Numbered from the stretch's first letter, positions 43,772 through 52,762 are shown. The stretch is 64,000 bases of DNA from an uncultured bacterium (GCA_934875375.1 CAKXHL010000004.1:62001-126000), one strand, 5' to 3'. Notes: a model not told the origin generated them from the sequence alone. Made by a program: numbers and translations.

Positions 43772-43798
43772 ATAAAAATTTATGTAAGGAGGTGCAAT

Positions 43799-44224
43799 AT
43801 GCCTACTTTTAACCAGCTCGTTCGCAAAGGCAGAGAGGTGGTTGAGAAAAAGTCGACCGCGCCTGCACTGCTGAAAGGATGGAACTCCAAAAAGCGTGTA
43901 GCCATTGACCAAAATTCTCCCCAAAAGCGTGGCGTGTGTACTGCAATCAGAACCGCGACCCCGAAAAAACCAAACTCTGCATTGAGAAAGATCGCCAGAG
44001 TCAAGCTGACCAACGGAATCGAGGCTACCGCCTACATCCCCGGTATCGGCCACAACCTGCAGGAGCATAGCGTTGTACTGATTCGTGGTGGACGTGTTAA
44101 GGACCTTCCTGGTGTTCGTTACCACATCATCCGTGGTACTTTGGATGCACAGGGTGTTGCAAAGAGAATGCAGGCCCGCTCCAAATACGGCGCCAAACGT
44201 CCGAAGGCTGGTGCTTCGAAGTAA
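43799..44224 (+). CDS. rpsL: 30S ribosomal protein S12
   Basis: The 141-residue protein starts MPTFNQLVRKGREVVEKKS; a longer in-frame extension is rejected as it lies inside the leader. The AIRTATPKKPNSALRKIARVKL and HNLQEHSVVLIRGGRVKDLPGVRYH motifs are those of S12, which sits at the decoding centre. Lys at the classic streptomycin positions is retained (PKKPNS, as in sensitive strains). It heads the str group rpsL-rpsG-fusA-tuf. Confidence 0.98.
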   Translation: MPTFNQLVRKGREVVEKKSTAPALLKGWNSKKRVAIDQNSPQKRGVCTAIRTATPKKPNSALRKIARVKLTNGIEATAYIPGIGHNLQEHSVVLIRGGRVKDLPGVRYHIIRGTLDAQGVAKRMQARSKYGAKRPKAGASK

Positions 44225-44361
44225 GAAATTTCCGATTAGGCTGATTTTTGCTGCTGATGCAGCGGTTAACATATAGATATGTTGCCGTCGTATTGGCACA
44301 ACGGGAGTTTCGTCACTTTCGAGTACCGATGAATTCATACTATATGAAGGAGGGAAGCAAA

Positions 44362-44832
44362 GTGCCAAGAAGAGGTAATATTGCAAAACGTGATGTTTTG
44401 CCCGATCCGCTTTACAATTCCAAACTGGTTACCCGTCTGATTAACAGCGTAATGTACGATGGTAAAAAAGGCGTTGCCCAGAAAATTGTATATGATGCGT
44501 TTGAAATCGTTAAGGAGAAAACCGGCAAGGATCCCCTGGAGGCTTTCGAGGCCGCTATGGAGAATATTATGCCTGTTTTGGAGGTAAAGGCCCGTCGTGT
44601 CGGCGGTGCTACCTATCAGGTTCCGATGGAGGTTCGCCCCGAGAGACGCGAGACCTTGGGCCTGCGTTGGGTAACTCTATACGCCAGAAATCGTTCGGAA
44701 AGAACGATGAAAGAAAGACTGGCCGGCGAGATTATGGACGCTATCAACGAGCAGGGCGGCGCGTTCAAAAAACGCGAGGATACCCACAAAATGGCAGAAG
44801 CAAACAAGGCTTTTGCACATTACAGATGGTAG
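44362..44832 (+). CDS. rpsG: 30S ribosomal protein S7
   Basis: The 156-residue protein starts at GTG 44362 (MPRRGNIAKRDVLPDPL) behind AAGGAGGG. It is the primary binder of the 3' domain of 16S rRNA and nucleates the head of the small subunit. The family motifs KPVLEVKARRVGGATYQVP (here MPVLEVKARRVGGATY) and RRETLGLRW are visible. The 137-base gap after rpsL may carry an S7 feedback site, as in other str operons; none was proven. Confidence 0.97.
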   Translation: MPRRGNIAKRDVLPDPLYNSKLVTRLINSVMYDGKKGVAQKIVYDAFEIVKEKTGKDPLEAFEAAMENIMPVLEVKARRVGGATYQVPMEVRPERRETLGLRWVTLYARNRSERTMKERLAGEIMDAINEQGGAFKKREDTHKMAEANKAFAHYRW

Positions 44833-44960
44833 TTTGTTATCCAATATGGGTAATGTACGGGTTTTTAGCCCGCTGAAAACAAAGGAAAACTGGTATTGTG
44901 CGAACTTTTTTCAAAAGTCTGCACGAACCTATTTGAGTGATTATCTTGAAGGAGGACACT

Positions 44961-47045
44961 ATGCCAAGAGACGTTTCGCTTGAGCAAACTCGTAATATCG
45001 GCATAATGGCCCACATTGATGCTGGTAAAACTACCACAACCGAACGTATTTTGTATTACACCGGCGTAAACCATAAAATCGGTGAAACACATGACGGTTC
45101 GGCAACAATGGACTGGATGGCGCAGGAGCAGGAGAGAGGTATTACCATTACCTCTGCTGCGACTACCGCTTACTGGAACGGCCATAGAATCAATATTATC
45201 GATACCCCCGGACACGTGGACTTTACTGTTGAGGTAGAGCGTTCTTTGCGTGTTTTGGACGGTTCGGTTACCGTGTTCTGCGCAAAAGGCGGCGTAGAGC
45301 CTCAGTCTGAAACTGTATGGCGTCAGGCTGACAAATATCACGTGCCGAGAATGGCCTTTGTCAACAAAATGGACATTATGGGCGCGGACTTTTACAACGT
45401 TCTGCAGATGATGCACGATCGGTTGAAATGTAACGCGGTTCCGATTCAACTGCCTATCGGGTCGGAAACATTCTTCAAGGGCATTATCGACCTCCTGGAG
45501 ATGAAAGCTTACATTTATAATGACAGCAAAGCACTGGTCAACTACACGGTGGAAGAAATCCCTGAGGATATGAAGGAGAAAGCGGAAGAGTATCGTGCCG
45601 CTATGATCGAGCATATCGCAGAGACTGATGATGAGTTGATGGAAAAATATCTCGAGGGTGAAGAATTCACCTTGGAAGAGATGAAAGCAGCCATCCGCAA
45701 ATCCACCATCAATAATACGATGGTACCGGTTGTGTGCGGTACAGCTTATAAGAACAAAGGTGTTCAGAAACTGCTGGATGCAATTGTAGATTATATGCCC
45801 GCTCCGACTGATATCGAGCATATCAAGGGCGTCAACCCCGAGACTGAGGAGGAAGAAGAAAGACCTTCTTCCGACGATGAGCCTTTCGCAGCGCTGGCTT
45901 TTAAGATTGCTACTGACCCGTATGTGGGTAAGCTGTGCTTCTTCCGTGTATATTCCGGTACGGTAACTGCAGGTTCTACCGTGTATAACTCGGTGAAGGA
46001 TGACACGGAAAGAATGGGACGTATTCTGCAGATGCATGCAAATCACAGAAAGGATCTGGAGGTTTGTTATGCAGGCGATATTGCGGCAGCGGTAGGATTG
46101 AAGAATACCACCACCGGCGATACCTTGTGCGACCCGAAAGCGCCGATCATTCTGGAATCCATGGAATTCCCGGAACCGGTTATCCGTGTTGCCATTGAGC
46201 CGAAAACCAAAGCTGGCCAGGAGAAAATGGGAATTGGTCTTGCGAAGTTGGCGGAAGAAGACCCCACTTTCAAGACTTATACCGATCAGGAAACCGGCCA
46301 GACCATCATCGCAGGTATGGGCGAGCTGCATTTGGAAATCATTGTAGACCGTCTGCTGCGTGAGTTTAAAGTTGAGGCGAATATCGGTAGCCCGCAAGTT
46401 GCGTATAAGGAAACGATCCGCAAATCTGTTGAGGTTGACAACAAATACGCTCGTCAGTCTGGCGGTAAAGGCCAGTACGGTCACGTTAAGATCAAAGTGG
46501 AACCCAACGAATCCGGTAAGGGTTATGAGTTCCGCAACCAGATTGTCGGCGGCGCGATCCCGAAAGAGTATATCCCCGCTGTTGACGCTGGTATCCAGGG
46601 CGCAATGCAGGCTGGCGTATTGGCAGGGTATCCTGTTGTTGACTGTATTGTAACTTTGTTTGACGGTTCTTATCATGAAGTTGACTCCTCTGAAATGGCA
46701 TTTAAGATTGCTGGTTCTATGGCTTTCAAAGAAGCGATGAGAAAGGCTGATCCGGTCATTCTGGAACCCATCATGAAAGTTGCCGTCACGACTCCTGAGG
46801 AGTACATGGGCGATGTAATCGGTGACTTGAACTCCCGCCGTGGCCAGATCCAGGGTATGGAAACCCGCCCGGGCGCACAGCAGATCAATGCGTTTGTTCC
46901 GCTGTCTGAGATGTTCGGTTATTCCACCGATCTGCGTTCCAAGACCCAGGGACGCGGCCAGTACGTAATGGAACCCAGCCACTATATTGAGGTTCCGAAG
47001 TCGATTGCAGAAGGCATCATGAACGCCAGAAGCAAAAAAGATTAA
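44961..47045 (+). CDS. fusA: Elongation factor G
   Basis: The 694-residue translocase starts MPRDVSLEQTRNIGIMAHIDAGKTTTTERIL behind AAGGAGG. GTPase motifs AHIDAGKTT, DTPGHVDFT and NKMD are present, followed by domains II to V (GMGELHLEII, GRRGQIQGM-like RRGQIQGM). A hairpin in the upstream spacer (CGGG/CCCG near 44856-44873, plus one at 44897-44927) may separate it partly from rpsG. The preferred start is residue nine of a longer frame lacking a site. Confidence 0.97.
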   Translation: MPRDVSLEQTRNIGIMAHIDAGKTTTTERILYYTGVNHKIGETHDGSATMDWMAQEQERGITITSAATTAYWNGHRINIIDTPGHVDFTVEVERSLRVLDGSVTVFCAKGGVEPQSETVWRQADKYHVPRMAFVNKMDIMGADFYNVLQMMHDRLKCNAVPIQLPIGSETFFKGIIDLLEMKAYIYNDSKALVNYTVEEIPEDMKEKAEEYRAAMIEHIAETDDELMEKYLEGEEFTLEEMKAAIRKSTINNTMVPVVCGTAYKNKGVQKLLDAIVDYMPAPTDIEHIKGVNPETEEEEERPSSDDEPFAALAFKIATDPYVGKLCFFRVYSGTVTAGSTVYNSVKDDTERMGRILQMHANHRKDLEVCYAGDIAAAVGLKNTTTGDTLCDPKAPIILESMEFPEPVIRVAIEPKTKAGQEKMGIGLAKLAEEDPTFKTYTDQETGQTIIAGMGELHLEIIVDRLLREFKVEANIGSPQVAYKETIRKSVEVDNKYARQSGGKGQYGHVKIKVEPNESGKGYEFRNQIVGGAIPKEYIPAVDAGIQGAMQAGVLAGYPVVDCIVTLFDGSYHEVDSSEMAFKIAGSMAFKEAMRKADPVILEPIMKVAVTTPEEYMGDVIGDLNSRRGQIQGMETRPGAQQINAFVPLSEMFGYSTDLRSKTQGRGQYVMEPSHYIEVPKSIAEGIMNARSKKD

Positions 47046-47072
47046 TTTTTCCGCATAATTGCCGGAAAAGTC

Positions 47073-47101
47073 TTGAATTTTTCGGCCTTTATTGGTAAAA
47101 T
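47073..47101 (+). promoter_or_regulatory. Probable separate promoter of tuf
   Basis: TTGAAT (47073-47078) and TAAAAT (47096-47101) are 17 bases apart, within a spacer that also forms a CCGGAAAA/TTTTTCGG stem. Confidence 0.55.
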
Positions 47102-47156
47102 AACCCCATAGGCATGTACGAAAACTATCTTCTAATATAAGGGAGGAAATTCACTA

Positions 47157-48356
47157 ATGGCAAAGGCGAAATTTGAAAGAACCAAACCCCATGTTAACAT
47201 TGGTACCATCGGCCACGTTGACCATGGTAAAACCACTCTGACTGCTGCTATCACCAAGACTCTGGCGATGAAAGGCCAGGCCCAGTACGAAGCTTATGAT
47301 ATGATCGATAAGGCTCCCGAAGAGAGAGAGCGTGGTATCACCATCAACACCGCTCACGTTGAGTACGAGACGGATCATCGTCATTACGCTCACGTTGACT
47401 GCCCCGGACATGCTGACTATGTTAAAAACATGATTACCGGTGCTGCGCAGATGGATGGTGCTATTCTGGTTGTTTCTGCGGCTGACGGCCCCATGCCTCA
47501 GACCCGTGAGCACATCCTGCTGTCCCGTCAGGTAGGCGTTCCCTACATTGTCGTATTCATGAATAAAGCGGATCAGGTTGACGACCCCGAGTTGCTCGAA
47601 CTGGTTGAGATGGAAATTCGTGACCTGCTGAATTCTTATGAGTTCCCGGGCGACGATACTCCTATCATTGTTGGTTCTGCTCTGGCTGCACTGGAAGCTC
47701 CCGACGATCTGAGCAATCCTGCTTACGAGCCGATCCTGAAGCTGATGGATGCTGTTGACGAGTACATTCCTACTCCTGAGCGGAAAGCGGATCTGCCTTT
47801 CCTGATGCCTGTTGAGGACGTCTTCACCATCACTGGTCGTGGTACCGTTGCTACCGGCCGTGTAGAGAGAGGTCAGTTGAAGACCGGTGAGGAAATTGAG
47901 ATCATCGGTTTGACCGAGGAGAGAAAGAAAACCGTTGTTACTGGTATCGAGATGTTCAGAAAGATTCTGGATTACGCAGAAGCTGGCGACAACATCGGCG
48001 CTCTGCTGCGTGGTATTCAGAGAACCGAGATCGAGCGTGGTCAGGTTTTGTGCAAACCCGGTTCTATCAATCCCCACACGAAATTCCATGCACAGGTTTA
48101 TATCCTGAAAAAAGAGGAGGGTGGTCGTCATACTCCATTCTTCAACAACTACAGACCGCAGTTCTATTTCAGAACAACCGACGTTACCGGTGTTATCACT
48201 CTGCCCGAGGGTGTTGAGATGTGTATGCCTGGTGATAACGTTGAGATGGATGTTGAACTGATCACTCCTATCGCAATTGAAGAGGGCCTGCGTTTCGCTA
48301 TCCGTGAGGGCGGCAGAACTGTAGGTTCTGGCGTTGTTACCAAAATCAACGGCTAA
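47157..48356 (+). CDS. tuf: Elongation factor Tu
   Basis: The 399-residue GTPase delivers aminoacyl-tRNA to the ribosome. It starts MAKAKFERTKPHVNIGTIGHVDHGKTT behind GGGAGG. G motifs GHVDHGKTT, DCPGHADYVKNM and NKAD(Q) are intact, as is ERGITINTAHVEYE in switch I. Codon use is strongly biased, as expected for a highly expressed gene. The gene ends the str group: a strong terminator follows, and rpsJ is not next. Confidence 0.98.
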   Translation: MAKAKFERTKPHVNIGTIGHVDHGKTTLTAAITKTLAMKGQAQYEAYDMIDKAPEERERGITINTAHVEYETDHRHYAHVDCPGHADYVKNMITGAAQMDGAILVVSAADGPMPQTREHILLSRQVGVPYIVVFMNKADQVDDPELLELVEMEIRDLLNSYEFPGDDTPIIVGSALAALEAPDDLSNPAYEPILKLMDAVDEYIPTPERKADLPFLMPVEDVFTITGRGTVATGRVERGQLKTGEEIEIIGLTEERKKTVVTGIEMFRKILDYAEAGDNIGALLRGIQRTEIERGQVLCKPGSINPHTKFHAQVYILKKEEGGRHTPFFNNYRPQFYFRTTDVTGVITLPEGVEMCMPGDNVEMDVELITPIAIEEGLRFAIREGGRTVGSGVVTKING

Positions 48357-48368
48357 TTTTAATGCAAT

Positions 48369-48398
48369 AAAAAACTCCAGCATATGCTGGAGTTTTTT
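48369..48398 (+). terminator. Terminator of tuf
   Basis: A perfect stem AAAAAACTCCAGCAT/ATGCTGGAGTTTTTT lies 13 bases after the stop codon. It also closes off the convergent MerR pseudogene. Confidence 0.85.
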
Positions 48399-48420
48399 AT
48401 ATGTGGATAATAAGATTTTA

Positions 48421-49192
48421 AGAAGGCTTTACTTTTTTGGCAGTAAACATGGATTGCCTAACTTGCAAATTCGGAGCAATTTTTTCCATATTATTCCAAA
48501 TTTTCAGAAAAGCGAGGGTCCTGCTGGTACATTTGCCCCAGTCCGGCGAGCATTTCCGTGAAACAATCATAGTAGTGCTCCGTAATATGCCTTTGCCAGG
48601 CAGCAACGAGTTTTTGTGCTTCATCGCAGTCCGGACGTTCTTTTTTTTCGAGCTAATGCTGCGAAATGAGAAAAAATGACCTCCATTTCTGATTTGATAT
48701 TTTCCCAATCGCTGTCCGTATATTTTTTTCGCTGTCCGTATATTTTTTTGTTTTTTCCTCGCTTTGGGCATAAGCTGAGGTATTTCCCCATCGTGTTCGT
48801 ACCTCATCGACATATTTTTTTCGAGTTTTGTTGATATCTGTTTGGTCAAAAGCGGTAAACGGCATGCTGCATTTTCCTTTTATCATTTGATCTACATAGT
48901 GAATCAGTGCATTCAGTTGCTTCCGTTGTAAAATCAGAAGCTGACGATGTTGCTGCAGGACTATATTGGGATCAAAGGTGGGACTATTCAAAATTTGTAT
49001 AATTTCTTTTAACAGAATCCGGAGTTCTTTGAGAAAAAGAATTAGTTGGAGCTGCCGCATCTGATCGGCTCCATACAACCGATAGCCACTGTTGGTGACC
49101 TGTGCCGGATGCAGTAGACCAATTTGGTCGTAATAATGTAGCGTGCGCACGCTGACGCTGGTCAAATCACTGACTTCCTTTACGGTTTTCAT
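48421..49192 (-). pseudogene. MerR/TipAL-family regulator, inactivated
   Basis: The intact 5' part (start 49192, MKTVKEVSDLTSVSVRTLHYYDQ) is a MerR winged helix plus coiled coil, followed by the TipAL-type effector domain (FDQTDINKTRKKYVDEVRTRWGNTSAY). Four lesions follow. A 20-bp tandem duplication (48710-48729 and 48730-48749) shifts frame. An extra base in an eight-A run near 48641-48648 shifts it again. Two in-frame stops then replace codons in the TipAS end: after ...RFSENLE and after ...CSEFAS. In the restored frame the familiar HYYDCFTEMLAGLGQMYQQDPRF motif is legible. The product would be a truncated 179-residue protein from 49192. Confidence 0.85.
48710..48749. repeat. Perfect 20-bp tandem duplication
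   Basis: Two identical 20-base units (48710-48729, 48730-48749) each hold CGCTGTCCGTATA plus a T run. Since 20 is not a multiple of three, it breaks the MerR reading frame. Confidence 0.95.
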
Positions 49193-49217
49193 AAAATATG
49201 CCCCCCTTGACAAGACG

Positions 49218-49248
49218 ATCATACGCTATTACGCAGCGTGAGTGTCAA
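49218..49248 (-). promoter_or_regulatory. MerR-type promoter with 19-base spacer
   Basis: On the minus strand TTGACA (49248-49243) and TATGAT (49223-49218) are exactly 19 bases apart, the spacing typical of MerR-activated promoters. A dyad ACGCT-N7-AGCGT lies in the spacer. It precedes the broken regulator gene and looks undamaged. Confidence 0.8.
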
Positions 49249-49269
49249 GATATTTTGTAAGAAAAAGAA

Positions 49270-49300
49270 AAAGAGAAAAAACGCTGTGTTTTTTCTCTTT
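49270..49300 (-). terminator. Terminator of the pyruvate-kinase-like gene
   Basis: AAAGAGAAAAAAC (49270-49282) pairs with GTTTTTTCTCTTT (49288-49300). The stem is AT-rich; on the minus strand it is followed by U-rich sequence. Confidence 0.6.
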
Positions 49301-49321
49301 TTCTTTGGGTAGAAAGGAAAT

Positions 49322-49870
49322 TTAAGGGAGTATGGGTTTGCATAAAATTTGATCGATCTTAGTATCCAGAATGTGATTGGCATGAGCAGCGCGCATAATA
49401 ACGGCTGTGTCTGCTCCACGACCTGTACCGCCAATGGAGAGGATGGGCACATTCGGTGGGATAAAACCTCCATCTGCCGCCATGGCAGCAATTTCTACGC
49501 AGACTTTCATGCCCTGACCAAAAAAGCGTAGAGTATGAGCGATGATTTCTACTGGGGCAACGCCGCCGAATTTGCCGGTAATCCCCCGCTCTGCCCCGCT
49601 GAGGGCGTGAGAAGAGGCGTATACCTGGAATCCTTTTTCCCGCAATTGCTGGATGGTTTCATCGGTCAACTCATTTTTTCCCGGCTCTTTGAATCCATAT
49701 GCATGTGGGATACAAACGACGTTTACACCATCCAACGCAGGGAAACATTGAGCGGTATAGCCAGTAGTAGTTGCCAGAACGACATGGCGAATATCATAGT
49801 TTTTGATTGCCTGTGTGGCAATCTCGATTGTTTTTGCGGTATTTTCTTTTCCGGGCGACTCAAAATACAT
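49322..49870 (-). CDS. Pyruvate kinase C-domain-like protein (standalone alpha/beta domain)
   Basis: The 182-residue product starts MYFESPGKENTAKTIEIATQAI, with AAAGGAG upstream at good spacing. It resembles the C-terminal alpha/beta domain of pyruvate kinase, found alone in many Clostridia and archaea (HVVLATTTGYTAQCF, IPHAYGF, LSIGGTGRGADTAVIM). It lacks the TIM-barrel catalytic part, so it is not a pyruvate kinase. Its function is unknown; a nucleotide- or metabolite-binding role is likely. Confidence 0.85.
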   Translation of the reverse strand: MYFESPGKENTAKTIEIATQAIKNYDIRHVVLATTTGYTAQCFPALDGVNVVCIPHAYGFKEPGKNELTDETIQQLREKGFQVYASSHALSGAERGITGKFGGVAPVEIIAHTLRFFGQGMKVCVEIAAMAADGGFIPPNVPILSIGGTGRGADTAVIMRAAHANHILDTKIDQILCKPILP

Positions 49871-50265
49871 GACAGATGCTCCTTTCAAATTTTTTTAGAC
49901 GATGGAGATAGGCGGGATCAATGCGTTCTAAACAAAGCGCAAAATAAAAAAGACAGCAGGTTTCAACAGAGCAGACTTTATTTGTTTTCATTATAATGGA
50001 ACATAACGAAAAAGAAAAGAGGAATCCAAGAAAAAATGGAGGATCAGTACCAACAGGAAAAGAGCAAGCTTGGGGAAAATAAAAAAGGCTTGTTGTAAAT
50101 CGGCGTTTGTTATGATAAACTAACTTTGTATCCATAAGCATACAGCATCGCAATCCCCAAAAAGCTTTCGCTTTTTATCTGTCTAATGAAAAGAACGTCA
50201 GGTAAAATGCTGCGTTGCTTTTAAAGAGTAGTCGTTTTCAGAGAAAAAGAATCGAGGAATGAGCT
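49871..50265. other. Divergent intergenic region before lepB
   Basis: About 395 bases without a supported gene. A small AAAAAGC/GCTTTTT hairpin lies at 50160-50177. A palindromic ATTATAAT near 49990 could serve as -10 for either strand, but no convincing -35 was seen. Confidence 0.4.
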
Positions 50266-50808
50266 TTGCAGAGTGTGAAAAAAAGAAAGCGTGTGCAAAG
50301 CGCGTTTGAATGGATGGATGCGCTGGTCTCTGCGGTGATTATCGTAGTGCTGTTATTTACCTTTTTGTTTCGCACCATTGGCGTGGAGGGTACTTCGATG
50401 GTGCCAACTTTGGCCAATGGAGATCGGCTGATTGTATCGCATCTCTTTTACCGGCCAACACCAGGTGATGTGGTTGTGATTGTTCAGCCAGAAAGCGATA
50501 CTCCTGCGATTATCAAAAGGATCATTGCGGTAGAAGGCCAAACAGTGGACATTAATTTCAGCTTTGGAACGGTTACTGTGGATGGGCAGGTACTGGAGGA
50601 AGATTATATCAACGAACCGACCTATATGAAGAGAGACGTGGATTTTCCGGTTACAGTGCCGCAAGGATGTGTTTTTGTCATGGGAGATAACAGAAATCGT
50701 TCCTTAGACAGCCGGGACAGCAGTATTGGAATGGTAGATCAGCGGTATATTTTGGGAAAAGCCGTTTTCCGGCTTTTCCCGTTTCAGAAAATCGGATTGA
50801 TAGAATAA
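50266..50808 (+). CDS. lepB: Signal peptidase I
   Basis: The 180-residue membrane serine protease has one N-terminal helix (residues 17-36) and an extracellular catalytic domain. The nucleophile Ser44 is in GTSMVPTL, and the general-base Lys84 in IIKRIIAVEG. The GDNRNRSLDSRD box is also present. It removes signal peptides from exported proteins. The TTG start at 50266 lies behind GAGGAATGAG. It begins a cluster lepB-rbgA-rnhB-yraN, a well known Firmicutes order. Confidence 0.96.
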   Translation: MQSVKKRKRVQSAFEWMDALVSAVIIVVLLFTFLFRTIGVEGTSMVPTLANGDRLIVSHLFYRPTPGDVVVIVQPESDTPAIIKRIIAVEGQTVDINFSFGTVTVDGQVLEEDYINEPTYMKRDVDFPVTVPQGCVFVMGDNRNRSLDSRDSSIGMVDQRYILGKAVFRLFPFQKIGLIE

Positions 50809-50821
50809 AGGAGAAGATAAC

Positions 50822-51736
50822 ATGACCGAAGCCCCTTCGATTCAGTGGTTTCCTGGCCATATGGCAAAAACAAGACGGCTCATGCGGGAAAGCCTGCGTC
50901 TGGTGGATGTCGTGGTAGAAGTAATCGACGCGAGAATCCCGATCAGCAGCCGGAATCCGGAGTTGCCGGGATTGGTTGGGCAAAAGCCGCGCATTGTGCT
51001 GCTCAATAAATGCGATGCAGCGGATGAGATGATAACGCGGGACTGGTGTAATTATTATAAAGAACAGGGAATTGCGGCGATCCCTACCGATTGCCGCAGC
51101 GGTAAAGGGATCAAACAGTTTGTGCCAACCGTGAAAGAAGTGCTGCGCCCATTGTTGGAGCGCCGCGCGCAAAAGGGAATGCAGGGCGCACCCATACGTA
51201 TGATGATTGTAGGAATTCCAAACGTAGGAAAGTCCTCGTTTATCAATCGGATGGCTGGTTCCCGCAGGACGAAAGTGGAAGACCGGCCCGGTGTGACTCG
51301 TGGCCGTCAATGGGTGAATTTGGAAAATGGGATTGATCTGTTGGATATGCCAGGCATTCTTTGGCCGAAATTTGAAGATAAGCGGGTAGGAGAGTATCTT
51401 GCTTTTACCGGCGCGGTGAAAGATGACATAGTTGACATTGAGCTTTTGGCGATGCGCCTGTTGGAACTTTTAAACGAGCATTACCATGAATTGCTGTGTG
51501 AACGATATAAGATGACCGACGAAGAAACGGCAGATATTGATGCGTATGATTTGCTGGAATTGGTGGCCCAAAAACGCGGTATGCTGCAATCCGGCGGTAC
51601 AGTCAATACAGAACGGGCAGCCATCGCGGTTCTGGATGAATTCCGCAGTGGGAAAATTGGTAAAATTACGCTGGAAACGCCGCAAAAACCGCAGAAAAAA
51701 GAACGATTGCAACCGTCCTTTCAGGAGGAATGCTGA
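50822..51736 (+). CDS. rbgA: Ribosome biogenesis GTPase RbgA (YlqF)
   Basis: The 304-residue protein is a circularly permuted GTPase. The NKCD (G4) motif near 62-65 precedes the P-loop GIPNVGKSSFINRM (G1) near 129-142 and the DMPGILWPKF (G3) motif. It acts in late assembly of the 50S subunit. It starts 14 bases after lepB behind AAAGGAG and its stop overlaps the rnhB start by one base. Confidence 0.96.
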   Translation: MTEAPSIQWFPGHMAKTRRLMRESLRLVDVVVEVIDARIPISSRNPELPGLVGQKPRIVLLNKCDAADEMITRDWCNYYKEQGIAAIPTDCRSGKGIKQFVPTVKEVLRPLLERRAQKGMQGAPIRMMIVGIPNVGKSSFINRMAGSRRTKVEDRPGVTRGRQWVNLENGIDLLDMPGILWPKFEDKRVGEYLAFTGAVKDDIVDIELLAMRLLELLNEHYHELLCERYKMTDEETADIDAYDLLELVAQKRGMLQSGGTVNTERAAIAVLDEFRSGKIGKITLETPQKPQKKERLQPSFQEEC

Positions 51737-52371
51737 TGGCGCCCCGGAAAATTCCGCCGGATTTATACGAATTCGAGCGGATGGCATATACCATAAATGA
51801 TTTTACATGGGTTTGCGGGGTGGATGAAGCCGGGCGGGGACCTCTTGCAGGTCCAGTATTTGCCGCTGCGGTAATTTTACCCAAAGACTTTGCGATAGAA
51901 GGGTTGAATGATTCCAAAAAGCTCAGTGAAAAAAAACGGGAATTTTTATATGAGAAAATCGTGCAGCAAGCGGTTGCCTATCAAATTTGTATGGTGGACG
52001 AAAAAGAGATCGATCGGCTGAATATTTTAGCTGCGTCAATGCTGGCGATGAAAAACGCGGTAGAAGGGCTTTCTATCTACCCGGACATTGCCTACATCGA
52101 CGGAAACCGCACACCGGAGCTGGAAATTCCGGCGATTGCTGTGATCAAGGGTGACGCGACATCGGCATCTATTGCTGCGGCGTCGATTTTGGCAAAAGTT
52201 GCCCGGGATCGTTTTATGATAGAATTGGACCGTCAATATCCCCAATATAGATTTGCCCGCCACAAAGGCTATCCGACAAAAGAACATTACGAGCGCATCG
52301 GCCAATATGGAATTTCGCCCGTTCATCGAATCAGTTTCCTCAAAAATCTGGATGATCATTTAAAAAGGTAG
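51736..52371 (+). CDS. rnhB: Ribonuclease HII
   Basis: The 211-residue nuclease cleaves RNA in RNA/DNA hybrids and single ribonucleotides in DNA. The hallmark DEAGRGPLAGP lies near residue 30, and the other acidic ligands sit in YIDGN and KGDATSASIAAASILAKVARD. ATG at 51736 was preferred to that at 51730 since AGGAGG (51723-51728) leaves seven bases of spacing. The start overlaps the rbgA stop (TGATG). Confidence 0.96.
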   Translation: MAPRKIPPDLYEFERMAYTINDFTWVCGVDEAGRGPLAGPVFAAAVILPKDFAIEGLNDSKKLSEKKREFLYEKIVQQAVAYQICMVDEKEIDRLNILAASMLAMKNAVEGLSIYPDIAYIDGNRTPELEIPAIAVIKGDATSASIAAASILAKVARDRFMIELDRQYPQYRFARHKGYPTKEHYERIGQYGISPVHRISFLKNLDDHLKR

Positions 52372-52378
52372 AACGCCA

Positions 52379-52762
52379 ATGACAACACGGGAAATCGGCA
52401 CAAAAGGAGAATCTTTTGCTGCACAGGTTTTGCAAAAAAACGGTGCGGAAATTCTTTCGCGCAACTATTATACGCCTTACGGAGAAATTGATTTGATTGT
52501 TCGTGATGGGAATTGCATTGCTTTTGTAGAAGTAAAGACTCGCCGGGCAGGATCCATAACCCGGCCTGCAGAAGCGGTGGATCGGCGTAAGCAAAAGAGA
52601 ATTGCCCGATCAGCTGTGTGCTACCTGATGGCGCATCCCGCCGATTTACAGCCGAGATTTGATGTGTTCGAGATTGTGACGGAAAAAGGAAAAACGTTTT
52701 CCGTTCAATCTTATCAATACATAATAAACGCATATGAGGTGACAAATTATGAAAGCATTTGA
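52379..52762 (+). CDS. YraN family (UPF0102) endonuclease-like protein
   Basis: The 127-residue protein has the restriction-endonuclease-like fold signature of the YraN family: GTKGESFAAQVLQKNGAEIL, YGEIDLIVRDG and AFVEVKTRR. Those acidic and Lys residues form a PD-(D/E)xK-type site. Its role is unknown, though it travels with rnhB. It starts seven bases after rnhB and overlaps the next gene by 14 bases. Confidence 0.93.
   Translation: MTTREIGTKGESFAAQVLQKNGAEILSRNYYTPYGEIDLIVRDGNCIAFVEVKTRRAGSITRPAEAVDRRKQKRIARSAVCYLMAHPADLQPRFDVFEIVTEKGKTFSVQSYQYIINAYEVTNYESI

Noticed and set aside
44865..46982. Long minus-strand frame opposite fusA (also similar ones opposite rpoC, tuf and rpoB)
   Set aside because: These arise from strong codon bias in highly expressed genes; the plus-strand genes are certain and no start signal is present on the minus strand.
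49860..50153. 97-codon minus-strand frame upstream of the pyruvate-kinase-like gene
   Set aside because: It overlaps the start and ribosome binding site of that gene in another frame and has no family resemblance.
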